A DNA stretch of 64,000 nt from Loripinus fragilis (GCA_964019695.1 OZ026514.1:98634845-98698844), one strand, 5' to 3'. Shown: positions 26,801 through 41,800, counted from the first letter of the stretch. Numbers and translations: made by a program. Notes: generated from the sequence alone by a model not told the origin.

Positions 26801-29800
26801 CGATCTTGAACTTTACGCATAATTTCCTTCCAAGACTTATCAACTTGATTAAACATCTGTGACTCATTTGGTAACTGCCTGTAAAGGGAGATAAACACTG
26901 TGAATTATTAACCTTTTTCATTCTAAGCCCACAAATGCCACTGGTATCAATGGGCTTGGTCTAAGAATACTTAGCAGCAAACATTTTGTCACCTTTGATT
27001 GCTTAACTCATCAGCAAAAGCATTCAAACTGCTTCATTCCCCTCTCATAAAAAAACACCAAAAATATTTCCTATAAATAAAGGCGGATCCAAATCAGAAC
27101 CAACAAATTATAGACCCATTTCTATTTTACCAACAATATTAAAGATCTTTGAAAAACATATGAATAAATAAACATCAAATGTTTTTTTTTTTTTTTAAAT
27201 AAATATGATTTAATACAACAAAAATCAGTCTGGATTCAGACCTAAACACAGCTGTCAAACAGCATTAATAAAATCAATTGACCAGAAGCCGCCGTGGTGT
27301 AGGGGATAAGCCTATGCCTTGTAAACCAGGGGTCGCAGGTTAGATTTCTGGCTTCTCCATAAAAACACTTTCAGTTGAGCCTTCCGGTGCTCCCCTCATA
27401 AAATACACACAACCATAAACCCTCCCTGCCCAGTACTGGTTACTACCAATGGAAAAGCCACAAAAAGTTTTTGGATGTATCAACAAAGGGTATATTGTAG
27501 GTACACTCTTTTAGAAAGGCTTTTGACATCTATAATCGACCATTCTATCCTTATAAACATGCTACGAATTTATAAATTTAGAGATTCTACTCTCAAATTA
27601 CATACTTTATAAATTCTGAATCGACACCAAGTAATGGAAAGTAATAATGGTACAACTTGACCATCAAACATAGAATTAGGCATTCCACAAGGATCTATCT
27701 TGCAGCCTACTTTACATTAAATAAGGCATTCCACAAGGATCTATCTTGCAGCCTACCTTACAATAAATTAGGCATTCCACAAGGATCTATCTTGCTGCCT
27801 ACCTTACATTAAATAAGGCATTCCACAAGGATCTATCTTGCAGCCTACCTCACATTAAATTAGGCATTCCACAAGGATCTATCTTGCAGCCTACCTTACA
27901 TTAAATTAGGCATTCCACAAGGATCTATCTTGCAGCCTACCTTACATTAAATTAGGCATTCCACAAGGATCTATCTTGCAGCCTACCTTACATTAAATTA
28001 GGCATTCCACAAGGATCTATCTTGCAGCCTACCTTACATAAATTAGGCATTCCACAAGGATCTATCTTGCAGCCTACCTTACATTAAATTAGGCATTCCA
28101 CAAGGATCTATCTTGCCGCCTACCTTACATTAAATTAGGCATTCCACAAGGATCTATCTTGCAGCCTACCTTACATAAATTAGGCATTCCACAAGGATCT
28201 ATCTTGCAGCCTACCTTACATAAATTAGGCATTCCACAAGGATCTATCTTGCACTCTACCTTACATTAAATTAGGCATTCCACAAGGATCTATCTTGCAG
28301 CCTACCTTACATTAAATAAGGCATTCCACAAGGATCTATCTTGCAGCCTACCTTACATTAAATAAGGCATTCCACAAGGATCTATCTTGCAGCCTACCTT
28401 ACATTAAATAAGGCATTCCACAAGGATCTATCTTGCAGCCTACCTTACATTAAATCAGGCATTCCACAAGGATCTATCTTGCAGCCTACCTTACATTAAA
28501 TTAGGCATTCCACAAGGATCTATCTTGCAGCCTACCTAAGTATTAACGTTTCTTCATGTGACTACAACGCAGATGATACAAATGGAACTACAGTAAAACC
28601 TGTCTAAAATGGCCACTCAAAAATAGACAAAACAAAGGTCACAATGACAAATGGTAGCTTGATGAAGGTCGAAAGTATTGCAGAATGCTCCCCTTGGAGC
28701 ATTCTGCAATACTTTCAACCTGCATTAAGCAATAATCGGTCTTGAAAACCAATATTCGGTCTTCTTTTTGATAGGCCGCTTAAGACAGGTTTAACTTTAT
28801 ATCAACTGAGATTGAGGCCAAGTTACAACATGATGCCGATGTTTTTTCTTTTTTTCTGCTCTGTCATATAAACAATCAGACTTTACCTTGATAGGGAGCG
28901 CAGTGGCTCAGTGGAAGGGTGCCTGACTCGAGACTGAGGGGCCGCAGGTTCGAGCCTCACCAGATTCACTGCGTTGTATCCTTCAGCAAGAACATTAATC
29001 CTAGCTTAGTACTGGTTCAACCCAGGAAGATCACTCTCTATATAACTGAAAGATTGTTGATGGGACTTAAGAATCAAATCAAAAAAACAAAACTTTACCT
29101 CGATATATCTGGTGTAGAAAAGATCTGCTCCAGATAGAGCCAGTTTCTCTGACAATTCATCCACTCCTCCAAGGTCTTGGCAAATATATTCAACTTTCTC
29201 TCCCACTCCTCGACCTGGCCCTTGATAGGTCCCACGTATCTGGAGCCTCTGATGGTTGCTATGGTAACCTGGCTTTCTTCCAGCTGAGCCATGATGTCGT
29301 CGGCCCCAGCAATGATGAATGTGTCCCGCTCGGCATGGGCTATGTAGCGGAAGTCTGTGCACTGCCAGAGGTCTACAATCTAGTAAAAACAAGAAAGGTG
29401 TCACAATGTGACAAATGCCCCCAAAAGAAAAGATTTTTCTAGAACTGAGACCAGAGGTTAAGGTCACAGTGATCCTAAAACAGTGTGTGACACTCTGCAA
29501 CCCAAAGATGTATCCATACACTAAATTTGGGATCCCTACTTCAAATAATATAGAAGATATGCTCTGGAAACAATTTTTCTAGAACCGAGACCAGGTCAAT
29601 GTCACAGTGACCCTGAAACAGTATGCGACACTTCACAGCCCCAAGATGTATCAACACATTAAATTTCCTACCTAGAAAAATATAGAAGATATGCTCCTGA
29701 CATGATTTTTCTAGAACTGAGGCCAGAGGTCAAGGTCACAGTGACCTGGAGACAGTATGTGACACTCGCCAACCCAAAAATCCATCCACACACTAAATTT

Positions 29801-32800
29801 GGGATCCCTACCTTAAAAAATATATGAGATATGCTCCGGACAAGATTTTTCTAGTGTATCCTCAAACCAAATATGGGATTCCTACCTCAAAGAATATAGG
29901 AGATGTGCTCAGGACATGATTTATGATTATTCAGTTTCAAATAGGAGCTGAGAAATCCGCGCCAGAAATTTACATTGGAGTGAAAGAAAAATGAACAAAT
30001 AAAGGGACTGATATGCAATATGTGGATGTTTTTATCTTATACAAAACAACTCATCACTATCAATCAAGCTTTGTACCAAATTTCAGAATCCTAAGTCAAG
30101 TAGTTGCTGAGAAATCTTTGACAGAAAAAAATGTCCATATGTATTATATAGGAGTGACAGAAGGAAAAATTGAAAATTTGAAAAAAGAAGGCAAAATGAG
30201 GATTAGCATCCTAATTTTCATTTAAACAATACACTTTGCCTCCCTGAAGAAGAACACAAAATTTGAAAACACTGGCTCCAATAAGAGCTAAGAAATCTGT
30301 GACAGACATTTTCATTGGAGAGAAAGAAAAATGAACAAATAAAAGGACTGATAAGCAATATGTGGCTGTTTTTTGTTACACAATACAACACTATCAAGTT
30401 TTGTACCAAATTTCAGAGTTTTAAGTCAAGTAGTTGCTGAGAAATCTTTGACAGAAAAAAGTTTACAGAATGACAGACAGACAAACAAACAGAGACAGAC
30501 AGACAGAAAAGGCAAAAACTATATACCCCCTATATACTTTGTACCGGGGGTATAAGGATATATACAGTAAAAAGGCCACTCTCAAAAAGACCAAAAAATG
30601 TTTTTCAGGCCGATTATAACTTAATTAAGGTCGAAAGTATTGCAGAATGCTTAAAAGGGAGCATTCTGCAATACTTACGACCTTCATTAAGCTACCAGTT
30701 GTCCTTAAGATCTTTGTTTTGTTTATTTTTGAGTGGCCATTTTACCCAGGTTTTACTTTTATATATATAAAGTTCAGTCCCTTTATAACGCGATAATTGG
30801 GTCTATAGGAATGGACCGTGTTGTAAGTTGTTTTTGCTTGGTTTGAGGTTTAACCTCCCAGTCAATAGCTATGGTCATGTCGAGACGCTCAGTTCACCTA
30901 GCCATACTTTTTCCTGGGCAAGCTTGACTAAGCGGTTGACCAGTACTTTGTGCACATACTTTGGCTTGTAACTGACAACAAACCTTCTTGAATTAGCATA
31001 AGGAGGAGAATGACTTTAGAAATTATTTCACAATCAATCTCCACAAAAGTATGAGAGCGGGCCGGGATCGAACTCACAGACCCTGTATCTGCAGTCGGAC
31101 TTGCTAACAACTGTGCTAAGGGGCCCAGTCCGTGTCATAAGTGAACGGTGTTATAAAAGAACAATTTCCTGGTCATTTTCCTATACTTCCTTTGTAAAAT
31201 CCATGGTAAAAAATTTTTGGGAGCCACAACATGGCCATGTTATATCCAAATCCATGTTATAAACGAGGTACATGTATGTTATAATAGGACTACACTGTAT
31301 TACCTTCTGTAACATGCTCTCAAGTGTAGCTTCATTACTGGCTGTTGTAGATATATCTTGTATCTTCTCCTTGTGCTTGAAAATCTGAGAGAAAGTATGG
31401 AGAAAAAACATACATAAATGATCGCCCTTTTAAAAATGCCTCATAATGTATTAACCCATAAAGTACCTACAAAAATGCATCTAAAATGCTGCCTGTTTAA
31501 GTCATCTGCTGCATTTATTTGCTAACATTAATAACTAATGTAAGTGTAGAGACAAACAGTGTGGACCCAGATCAGATTTTTTCTATAATCTAATCTGGGT
31601 CTACACAGTTTAACCAAGAGGCTTCAAAAACATTTCAGCAGACAACTTTTGTTGTGATTGGTGCTTTAAGGGTTCAGGAAAGATCAATTCAATGTAACTG
31701 AAGGTTAAGCATGTCATTATTTGTCTGAAAAACTGCATCAAATTCTTATTTACTCTCATGAATTCAAATGCTGATCTCAAAGTACCCACTAAGGTTACAG
31801 AAAATTTGCAATTCATCTGCTCATATATCTTTAACTCTTTCATGCCTGATAATAACCATTGTTAACAGTTCGGATCCAGATAAGACCCGCCTAATGTCAC
31901 TTTGCTACCATAAATCAGACATTATACATCCCCGAATGAAAAGTTAGAAAATTTATTTGTTTGATTTGATTTTTTACGTCCCATCAACAATCTTTCAGTT
32001 AAAACAGGGCCGGGTCTTCCTGGGTTGAACAAGTACTAAGCTAGGATAAATGTGTCTTGCTCAAAGACCACAACGCAGTGACGCCGGTGAGGCTCGAACC
32101 CGCGACCCCTCAGTCTCGAGTCAAGCACTCTACCACTGAGCCACTGCGCTCCCACAGAAAATTTATTTAAGAATTCAAAGTTATTTTTCTGAAGGTTTTC
32201 ATGCTAAAATTAGATGTAATTAAACGACATTTCATACCTCAGTGAAACGTAGAAAAAATAACTTTCAACTCTTATAATTACAACTTCTTTCGTTATTCTT
32301 TCTCCTAAGTATTTTTTAATTATGTTTTCCTTAAAATTACGTTTTCAGATAATAACATTTCAATCATTCTATGACATGCACTATGACGCTTACGTAGACG
32401 TCACTACATACAAACAACAAGATGGGGGTGATCGCATTCAACAGCTGATCGGCATGAATACTGTTAATTTAAGCATCGTATATAAGTTAATCTTTATTTT
32501 TTTCACCTGAAAATGTCTGTGTAAGTATTAAGTTAAGTGTAAGTATTTGCCGACTGTCCATTTCTCTTTATAGAAGCACTGCACAGTATCACAAAAGAAG
32601 CTCTGCCGTGAATGTACCCCGCCCCTCATGAATACGAACGGAAGTTCGTTGAAAAATGAAATACAGGTCAATACGATCAGATGACCGTTCTTGACCAATC
32701 AGATTAACAGATCTCAATTAATGTTATGACAGCTGTAATTATTCCTAAGTAGTCACTTACATTCATTTCCAGCAGGCTACCAAGTGTAAATGACTTGTCT

Positions 32801-35800
32801 TTCCCTATAGTCTTGCCGATCAGTCTCTCTATCTGTTGCCAGTGGCGAGGTCTCAGGAACTGGTTCCTTAAACTGGTGATCACTGGCATTCCCTGTTTGA
32901 AGTCCATTACTTTCTCTTTCAAACGGGGAACCACCTCATTGTGAGGCAAACCTGGAAAACAGCAGCATTTATGATTAACTCTTTCCTTGCTGGTGGCGAC
33001 TTTTGTCGTCTGCTGATAACCTTTTGCAAACAGTTTGGACCCAGATCAGGACCCACAGTCGGTCCTGATCTTGATCTAAACTGTTTGACACTGGAAAAGA
33101 ATTCCTGCATTTTTTGTGTGAAAAAGTTATTTTTGAAAAAAGTCAGCAGACGACAACAAAAGCATGAAAAATTACCCAGCAGGCAAAGAGAAGATGTTCT
33201 AACAGAGGAGACAATGAGTGCTCTGTAAGCACCTTTGAAGAGGCATTTCCTGCTTGTTTGTTTTTCCAAAAACATATTTTGGATAGTGGAGGTTGGTAAG
33301 GTGGTGGCTTTTTAAAGCTAATTTAAAAGTTTAATACCCTAGCATAATTAGCCTGTATACCCTTAGCATCCTTTTAGTGGGACATTGGCAAACAGTGCGG
33401 ATCCAGATCAGATATTCTGGGGCACCTGATCAGGGTCTTGACTGTTGCCTTACAGAATGTTCTATTAGAATTTGAATAAAAATGAAAAATACCACACAAC
33501 AACCCTTGAAACGGAAATGGACTCATCCAATTGATGAGAGGGAAATTCCATTCGGCTTAAATGGGTAAAGCAGATAGGCTACAGTTTTACCTGGTTGTAA
33601 ACCCCTAAGACAAGTTTACTTGCAAAAATTGGAACTTTAATTTTTCAAAATACTCACTTATTTGAAATAAATTTGGGACACACTGGATTCAGAGAATAGG
33701 ACCTATTCATGACTCTCCATAACAACATATGTTTTGGGTGCGTAAAAGAAACGTCTCATTGAGACGTTTATTTTACATGCCCAAAACTTATGTTTGATAG
33801 GAAAAGAACTGATAATAATAATTTTGGGGGGTTATATATCAACCTCCCTATAATTCAAATTACTGATAATTAAAAAAAAACCTCTAGTCCCAAGGATTTC
33901 GAAATTTACGCATTTCTACTGTACAAACCTTTCTCCAACATAAAGACAGTCTGCGAGTATCTGTTGACATTTTTCTGCAAAGACTCCACCGGCAAAGCAT
34001 CGAATGACGTTGCCGTCCACTCTTCCACCATTTTGGTCCACTCCTCCTGAGACTGCCAGAGAAGACGTCGTAGTGTCAGATCTCTCTCAATCTCGGACAG
34101 GTCAGCTTGTATCTCCTGGGCACTGTGGTCGTCTCGCTTAGACATGTTCATGAACATATACTCTCTGAAAAAAGCAAGTGAATACCATATTTTTTAGAAG
34201 TTTGTGAACAAAAATGGTGCAGTTCATCTTGTGCATACAATCTATGCACAGTCTGATCAGCATCCTTGTTATTGGCTTTCTGGAAATAATATACTATAGG
34301 CAAGACTTGTTACATTTAAAATTTCCTAGATTCTAGCTAATCTCTGTAGCTGAGCACCCTGGTTTGAAAGTTACCTTGTTTGAGCACCCTGGTTTGAGTG
34401 TTAACACAACAAACTACAGTAAAACCTAGAAGATTCGAACTCCGATTTTTCGAAATATTCGCTTATTTGAAATAAATTTCAGACACAATTGATTCAGAGA
34501 ATATGGCCTATTTATGAACTATTTTAAATACTATCTATAAAAACACACATGTATTGTGTGGGTAAAAGAAACGTCTCCCCTAGACGTTTCTTTTACGCAC
34601 ACAAAACATATGTCTGATAGAATAAAACTGATAATAATCATTTTGGAGGGTTATATATTCTTATGTCTACCTCCCTATAATTTGAACTTTCGATACTTCG
34701 AAATAAAATTTCTAGGCCCTAGGACTTCGAATTTACGAGATTCTACTGTATGTTGTGACAAGGTGCATATGTAAATCATGTCATGTTAATTGAGTTATTT
34801 GTTTTTCCCTTCATTAGCAATGCCAAATATCAAATCCATCCTTCTGGGATTACCTTGTAAGGACAAATTCTGTCCGCTAGCCTATAATGAAAGGTATATT
34901 TGGGTGCTATTTGTCTCTTCAAAACAATAACATATATTTTACTCTTCAAAGCAGTCCAAAAACTCTAGGCAGATCTAGTATTTGATGCTTTACATACCAG
35001 TCAACAATTTTTCAGTCATATCGAGACACTTCCTGGGTTGAAGCAGTACAAAGCAGACGATAAAGTGTCTTGCCCAAACCAGAGACACCTCGATATCATG
35101 TCCACACAGCCACTGCTCTCCTCAAATCCATTATTTTCTTTACCTCCTAGTGTCGTCTGCAGATAACTTTTGCAAACAGTTTGGACCCCAGATCAGGCCC
35201 GACAAATTGTCGGGCCTGATCTGGATCCAATCTGTTTGATGGTTTTCCGCATTTTTTTTTTTTTTGAAAAAGTTGATTTTGAAAAAAAAATCAGCAGACA
35301 ACAAAAAGCATGAAAAATTTCCCAGGGGGCAAAGAATTTGGACCCAGATCAGGCCCGACAAATTGTCGGGCCTGATCTAGATCCAACCTGTTTGATGGTT
35401 TTCCGGATTTTTTTTTGAAAAAGTTGATTTTGAAAAAAAATCAGCAGACAACAAAAAGCATGAAAAATTTCCCAGGGGGCAAAGAGCTAAACAGCAAAAT
35501 ATGTATAAAACAGCTACAATTCATACACTTATTTGTTATGACTAGGAAAAGACACTTACTCTCCAATAAGGCGGCTCTTCGTATTTGAGAGAGAGCTTCC
35601 AAATCTCTCCTGGTAGCTGGCATAGCTCCTCGCTCTCACAGACAACCCCTGCACCTCTTCATGGAGATACTTAATCGTCTCTAGTGCCGACACTGCCATC
35701 GTGTCCGCCGACAGCAGATCAGGATCTCGCACCTGATTCTTCAAGTCAGTCAGTTTGTTTCTGATCTCATAAATCAGCGTGTCAAGGTCACGGCTAAATT

Positions 35801-38800
35801 TACGAATATTTTCATCTTTCTTGGCATCACAATACAGTATGATGTTCTTAAGTGTCATAAAGTCTGGGCCCAGTGTTTGATAGAGGGCCAACTGTTCCGG
35901 CGTGATGTTCACATTGTACTCTCTGGCAATGGTAAACAGCTTATTGACCACCTCAAACTCTCTCTCCAGGGCAGGTAACTCTGTAGACATCTTGCCAAGG
36001 AAAGACAAATGTTCCACAAATTCTTCCACAGACTTGGGGTAGTGGTCTAACTTCCTTGAAGCTCCCTAGAAAAATAGATACATAGAGTGCTCATGTTTTA
36101 TTGAGTTTATTAAACGAGTTGGGAAAAAGTTATAAAATGCGAGGCTTGTCGAGCATTTTATCACTCTCCGCAACAAGATCAATAAATTCAATAATATAGG
36201 AGCACGAGTGATAGATTCTATTTATCATATGACGTTAAAATTATTTTATAATCCCGTTTTTGGTGTGAAAATGTCAACATTTTGCCATTTATATGCGATG
36301 TTGTTATGAACGTTATTACATAACGTTACCAAAATCTGTATCAGTTTAAATGCATAGCATTATTTCACTCCCAGACATGACGTCATATGATAAAAGATAT
36401 TTTTGGCAGCAATTAACAAAACTGGGCCAATTTATGGGATAAGAAGATATGTGCCTCACTGTGAGAAACCCTGTCTTTGGGGTTTGCAAACAACAAAGGC
36501 ACTGATCAGACTGCGCATCTGCACTGTCTGATCAGTGCCTTTGTTATTCGCTTATTGGAAAGTATCATATCCAAGCTTGCTACGGTAAATTTCAATTTTC
36601 TATGTAGTCTCTGTAGCGGAGCAGAGACCATGTCGCTAATCCGGAAGACAGGTTTTCTCGAGAGGAGGACCATATCTAGCTGAGCTAGAACACTAATGTT
36701 TAATCTAAACCCTGGTTTACCTCCATACTTTGTATACACAAGCAGCAAAGGCTCTGGCAAGACTGCAGGAATGTACAGTCTTGTCTTTGTTATGACTGCT
36801 CGCTGATTCTATAAATACAAAATCTCCTGTATCATATGACGTCGCATCTGAGAGTGAAATAACGCCATGCATCAAAATCGATAAACCACTAGTGGTTTAC
36901 AGATTATCTGGAAACATTATGAAATGACGCTTTTAACGTAACGCATATGGCAAAACCCTAACGTTTTCACACCAAAATATGATTTCAAATTTTTTTTTAA
37001 ATGTCATATGATAAATAGAATCTAACATTCCTGTCTCAGTATTATTGAATTTATTAAACTCATTGCAAAAAAGAGATAAAATACTCGGCAAGCCTCGCAT
37101 TTTATCTCTTTCCCTCAACTGGTTTAATAAATTCAATAAATTACGAACACTCATGTAAGATCCTCTATGTATTATATATTTCATATTATCATACAATACT
37201 TTGAACCCCCCAAAAAAGTCTTGCACTTATATTTTTATCCACCCTATAAAGCTTTGACCCATTTCCCTAAAAACTGATATTTTGCAGGTTGCTATAGCAC
37301 CTTATGTTACAATTTAATTTTTATCATTGTTTTTTGAAAAGAAAATCCTCCGTCTTACAGCTAACTCAATAGTAGGTATTGTATAAGCTTACCTTAATAA
37401 TTGTAAGAAGATCCTCGTTCCTCTTGATCGCTATAACAGGCAATGCAGTGCTGACTTGTTTGACGAGATTCTCAGTATATGGTAGACACGAGTCTCTGTA
37501 GTTCTTACTGTAGACGTGAATTAGAGCAACACGCCGCAATACTGTCATCCTCTTCATCTGACGAATCTACAAATGAATATTTTGTGTAACTAGAAATTGT
37601 TTTTGTGAAATACTGTGCTCCTTACCATAAGTGTGTCTAGAAGTGTAGCGCTATTCCTTAAACAAGGGTAATAACTCCAAAAATATGCTTTTAGAATATT
37701 TTCAGAAGTATTTTAGGTAATCCACATACCACCACCTTACAGCTGAAAAAACTGAAGCTTTAATATTTTAGGAGATATTTGGCTTTTATTGAAAGACAAA
37801 CCATGTGCTTAAGGAAATCATTATCAAGCTATTCTTCTGAACATCTTTTATAATTTCATTTAGAAACACCTCTTTTATTTTATTTAACCTAAACAATTGG
37901 ACAGTAATGAGCCGCGACATGTGATTTCCAACAATGTGGTATTTTGACAAGTGTAGACTCAGACGAGCCTGTGCAGCCTCCTTTTAAGCTTAGAAATTCC
38001 AAATGATGTTCAGTCATTAGCTTTAACATCATGGAATATTCAAGCGACTAGCAAAGGCTCTGATCAGACTGCGCATATGCGCAGGCTGATCTGAACCTTT
38101 GCTGGTCTTAAATACCACATTGTTGGAAATCTCATGTCGCAGCTCAGTTTAACATACTTCTCCTAACAATCAAAAACCTTTGTAAATAGCTTTGTCTAAA
38201 ACATTGTAAACAATCTACAAAAAACATGCAAGTGTTTTGATCAGACTGCTCAGGATTACTTATTTTGTTTGAGTGAAATATAGAGGATATTTACGTTTTT
38301 CAGGTAAATACCAAATATATTTCATCTCGTGTGTTGAAAACATCAGAATTTTCACGAGTGCTGTGCTGTGCACTTGTGAAAATTCTGATGTTTTCAACTC
38401 ATGAGATGAAATATATTTGGTATTTACAAAAAAAAAAAAATCTTTTTAGTTTATAGGCTACATGCAATGTCTCACCCACTGAAAAAGGAGGTGCTGAAAA
38501 TGCAAACATGAAATTTTTAGCAAACCTAAATAATTTATTTTGGTACCAAAATATATGTTACATTCTAACTAAGAAAATGCATACCCACACTTGATGTTTT
38601 CATTTACAAATACAAAAAGTTATGGACATTTGAAGTTCTGAAGTGAAATGCATTAAGTGAATGGAAAGGTCCGAGGTAATCCAAAAAACGCTACAGTGAA
38701 AATATAGGCTGATATCATTTCAATAGTGATTGATATCATACCATTTCACTAGTGATTGATATCACTTTTATTTGTTTTTGATATACATTGATTTCACTGT

Positions 38801-41800
38801 TAATAAATCTACTAACCATTTCAGTATGAGCTGACAGTACAGCACTGAATTCATCTGTGGACCACTGTCTACGTGACATTGATTCTGCTACATTCACTTT
38901 CACTGATTTGTCCACCATCACACAAAACTGGTCAAAATTCTACAAAAAATAAAATGTAACATACAAATGAACATCATCTGGTTGGCATAGATGCTGGTCA
39001 AGTCACCTGCTAAAAAACTGAAAAAACATGCCACATGGTCTGGTATTCCCCCCCCCCCCTTCCACCCCCATTTGGTATAAGTTCATAGGCCCAAGTAAAC
39101 AAAACAAAAATGATCATAAAATTGTGAATATTTTCTTATCCATCATTGTTTTGGGTGCTCAAAAGAACGGTCTCAATGAGACGGTTCTTTTGGGTACCCA
39201 CAACATATGTTTTGGTTGAGAATTACGAAAAATAATTTTTAATTATGCACTTTTTTGCACTTTTATTTTAAGACTTATTAGCTTATAAATGCAGTGCAGC
39301 CTGGTTATAGATTTCGTTGGTGTTATTGGGAGTGATGAGATGCAACTGTGGTTTAAAGAGGTCATGCCATTAAAACATGCATCAATTTCAGGAAGTGTTT
39401 ATCCCACCAGTGGCTTACCCATGGCATTAGGAGCAAATTATTCATTCATTTATTGTATTCATTGTTCCAGATAAGTATAATATTTGAGTGTAAATGTGCC
39501 ATTATTATCTTATCCTTCAGTTGAAACATAAATGCGTTAACCCTTAAAGCACCACCTAAAATTTGCAGCAGATGACAATTTAAAGTTTTGCCGCCTTTTT
39601 GAAAACAACAAATAAGGTATGATTTTGCTGGCAGACGATTCTCATGAAATATCATACCTTTTTTTTTTTTGAAATTTAGAAAGATGTCGCAAAATTTGTC
39701 GTCTGCTGCAGTCATGATTGGGGCTTTAAGGTTTAAGACAGACTAACCGTAGCATATTGTTTCACCAGCTCTAATTCCATAGTCATATAGGTTCCCAGCT
39801 CTGCTAGCAGAGCCTGGTACTCGGGGTCCTCGCCGAACACAAACTCAAGGTCAGGCCAAGGTCAATGGCAGGATAAGAGTAAAGACAGACTAACCGTAGC
39901 ATATTGTTTCATCAGCTCTAATTCCATAGTCATATAGGTTCCCAGCTCTGCTAACGAAGCCTGGTACTCAGGGTCCTCGCCGAACACAAACTCAAGGTCA
40001 GGCCAAGGTCAATGGCAGGATAAGAGTTAAGACAGACTAACCGTAGCATACTGTTTCACCAGCTCTAATTCCATAGTCATATAGGTTCCCAGCTCTGCTA
40101 ACAGAGCCTGGTACTCAGGGTCCTCGCCGAACACAAACTCAAGGTCAGGCCAAGGTCAATGGCAGGATAAGAGTTAAGATAGACTTACCGTAGCATACTG
40201 TTTCACCAGTTCTAACTCCATAGTCATATAGGTTCCCAGCTCTGCTAACAAAGCCTGGTACTCGGGGTCCTCGCCGAACACAAACTCAAGGTCAGGCCAA
40301 GGTCAATGGCAGGATAAGAGTTAAGATAGACTTACCGTAGCATACTGTTTCACCAGTTCTAACTCCATAGTCATATAGGTTCCCAGCTCTGCTAACAAAG
40401 CCTGGTACTCAGGGTCCTCGCCGAACACAAACTCAAGGTCAGGCCAAGGTCAATGGGAGGATAAGAGTTAAGACAGACTTACTGTAGCATATTGTTTCAC
40501 CAGCTCTAACTCCATAGTCATATTGGTTCCCAGCTCTGCTAACAAAGCCTGGTACTCAGGATCCTCACCGAACACAAACTCAAGGTCAGACCAAGGTCAA
40601 TAGCAGAATAAGAGTTAAGATAGACTTACCTTAGCATACTGTTTCACCAGTTCTAATTCCATAGTCATGTAGGTTCCCAGCTCTGCTAACAAAGCCTGGT
40701 ACTCAGGATCCTCACCGAACACAAACTCAAGGTCAGGCCAAGGTCGTATCATCTCTTTCCTTTCTTCCTCTTCTTCTTCGTCAAAGTTTAGTTTCAAGTC
40801 AAATGCCGGTGGACGACAAAATACTGCAAGCTTTGGCTCTCTAGTCATTGATACAATCTGAGCTGTTGATCAGAAACATGTGGAACTACATGTAAAGTAG
40901 ACCGCACATAAATCAAAGTCCATGAGATCAAAGTTAAAGAAACTATTTTCTCACCCACTTATCGTTCAAGACATGCTGTTCTATGGGCAAAATGCTGTAC
41001 GGAATTTCCTTATCCCATCCACTTGACCTGCTTATCCAATCCATGCAACTTCAACTTTATAACAATATAGTTTATTTACAGAGTAATTTGCGCCAAATGT
41101 TTAGTGTGTCCGAGATTTTTTTTCATTGTTGAATGATATCAAAACATTCTGACATCACTATAATCTATCAATAATGTGAAACACATTTTGAAGCAGTTTG
41201 GTGCCACAACATATTTGTCAATAGATACTGATAATTCATATAAAACTTTAAAAAAATCACAAAATGGGCAAGAAAAAGTATCCATCATGATGTATTGTTG
41301 TGGGCCAAGGAAATTCCACCATAGGCCTAGAAGAATTTGTCAGAAACTTGGCAGAGCCTCGTTTCTGACAAATTATTCTGTAATTTCCTTACCCCACAAA
41401 AATACATCACAATGGTTACTCTTACTCTCATTGTTGGATAGCCAAGTTACAACTTACTTAAGTTTGACACTTGTAAATGTGACACTTAGCATAACACAGG
41501 TACAGTTACAAAACATATTGAACGCCCCTCATAGTTTACATGTAACTGCTTTCTATGTCTGCTGCACTTCAGACTAGATTCTATCATGGAAGCAAACACT
41601 ATGAACCCTGATCAGACTGCTCTTAAGGGAGCAGTCTGATATGGGTCCATATTATTTGCAATATAGGCTTTCTAGGTATATATGTTGACGAGTAGAGCGG
41701 ACAACAATAGTTGTATTAATGTAACTGGCGGGAAAAGGGTTGAAAAATTTCTAGTTGTCAGCTTTCATATTGTGGATTTGGATGTAAAGGAAATGTTTGG

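Larger units (their letters stand above)
27085..28590 (+). pseudogene. Degraded non-LTR retrotransposon reverse transcriptase
   Basis: Reverse-transcriptase blocks appear in the right order on the plus strand: [17 protein letters not shown] (about 27110), [19 protein letters not shown] (about 27228), a KAFD-like block (about 27515), then [14 protein letters not shown] (about 27675) and a decayed DYNADDT (about 28565) where YADD is expected. Stops and frameshifts break it, a SINE sits between the second and third blocks, and the GIPQGSIL block is expanded into a minisatellite. This matches Jockey/CR1-type LINEs; no endonuclease was seen. Confidence 0.85.

Noticed and set aside
27677..28538. 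CRISPR-like array (19 regular repeats)
   Set aside because: Units are directly adjacent with no unique spacers, in a eukaryotic intron, and derive from a reverse-transcriptase motif.
28894..28965. Functional tRNA gene (A and B boxes present)
   Set aside because: The head is the start of a repeated SINE with a common body and tail; no convincing cloverleaf or terminator follows. The same applies to the other tRNA-like heads.
29006..29521. 171-codon minus-strand frame over exon 15
   Set aside because: It is in the wrong frame. The correct frame gives the linker motif W..CQR.WLYLE and agrees with both neighbouring exons.
39737..40618. Six alternative cassette exons encoding stem repeats
   Set aside because: The units have donors but no acceptor, and the reading frame meets TGA just upstream of the shared coding part.
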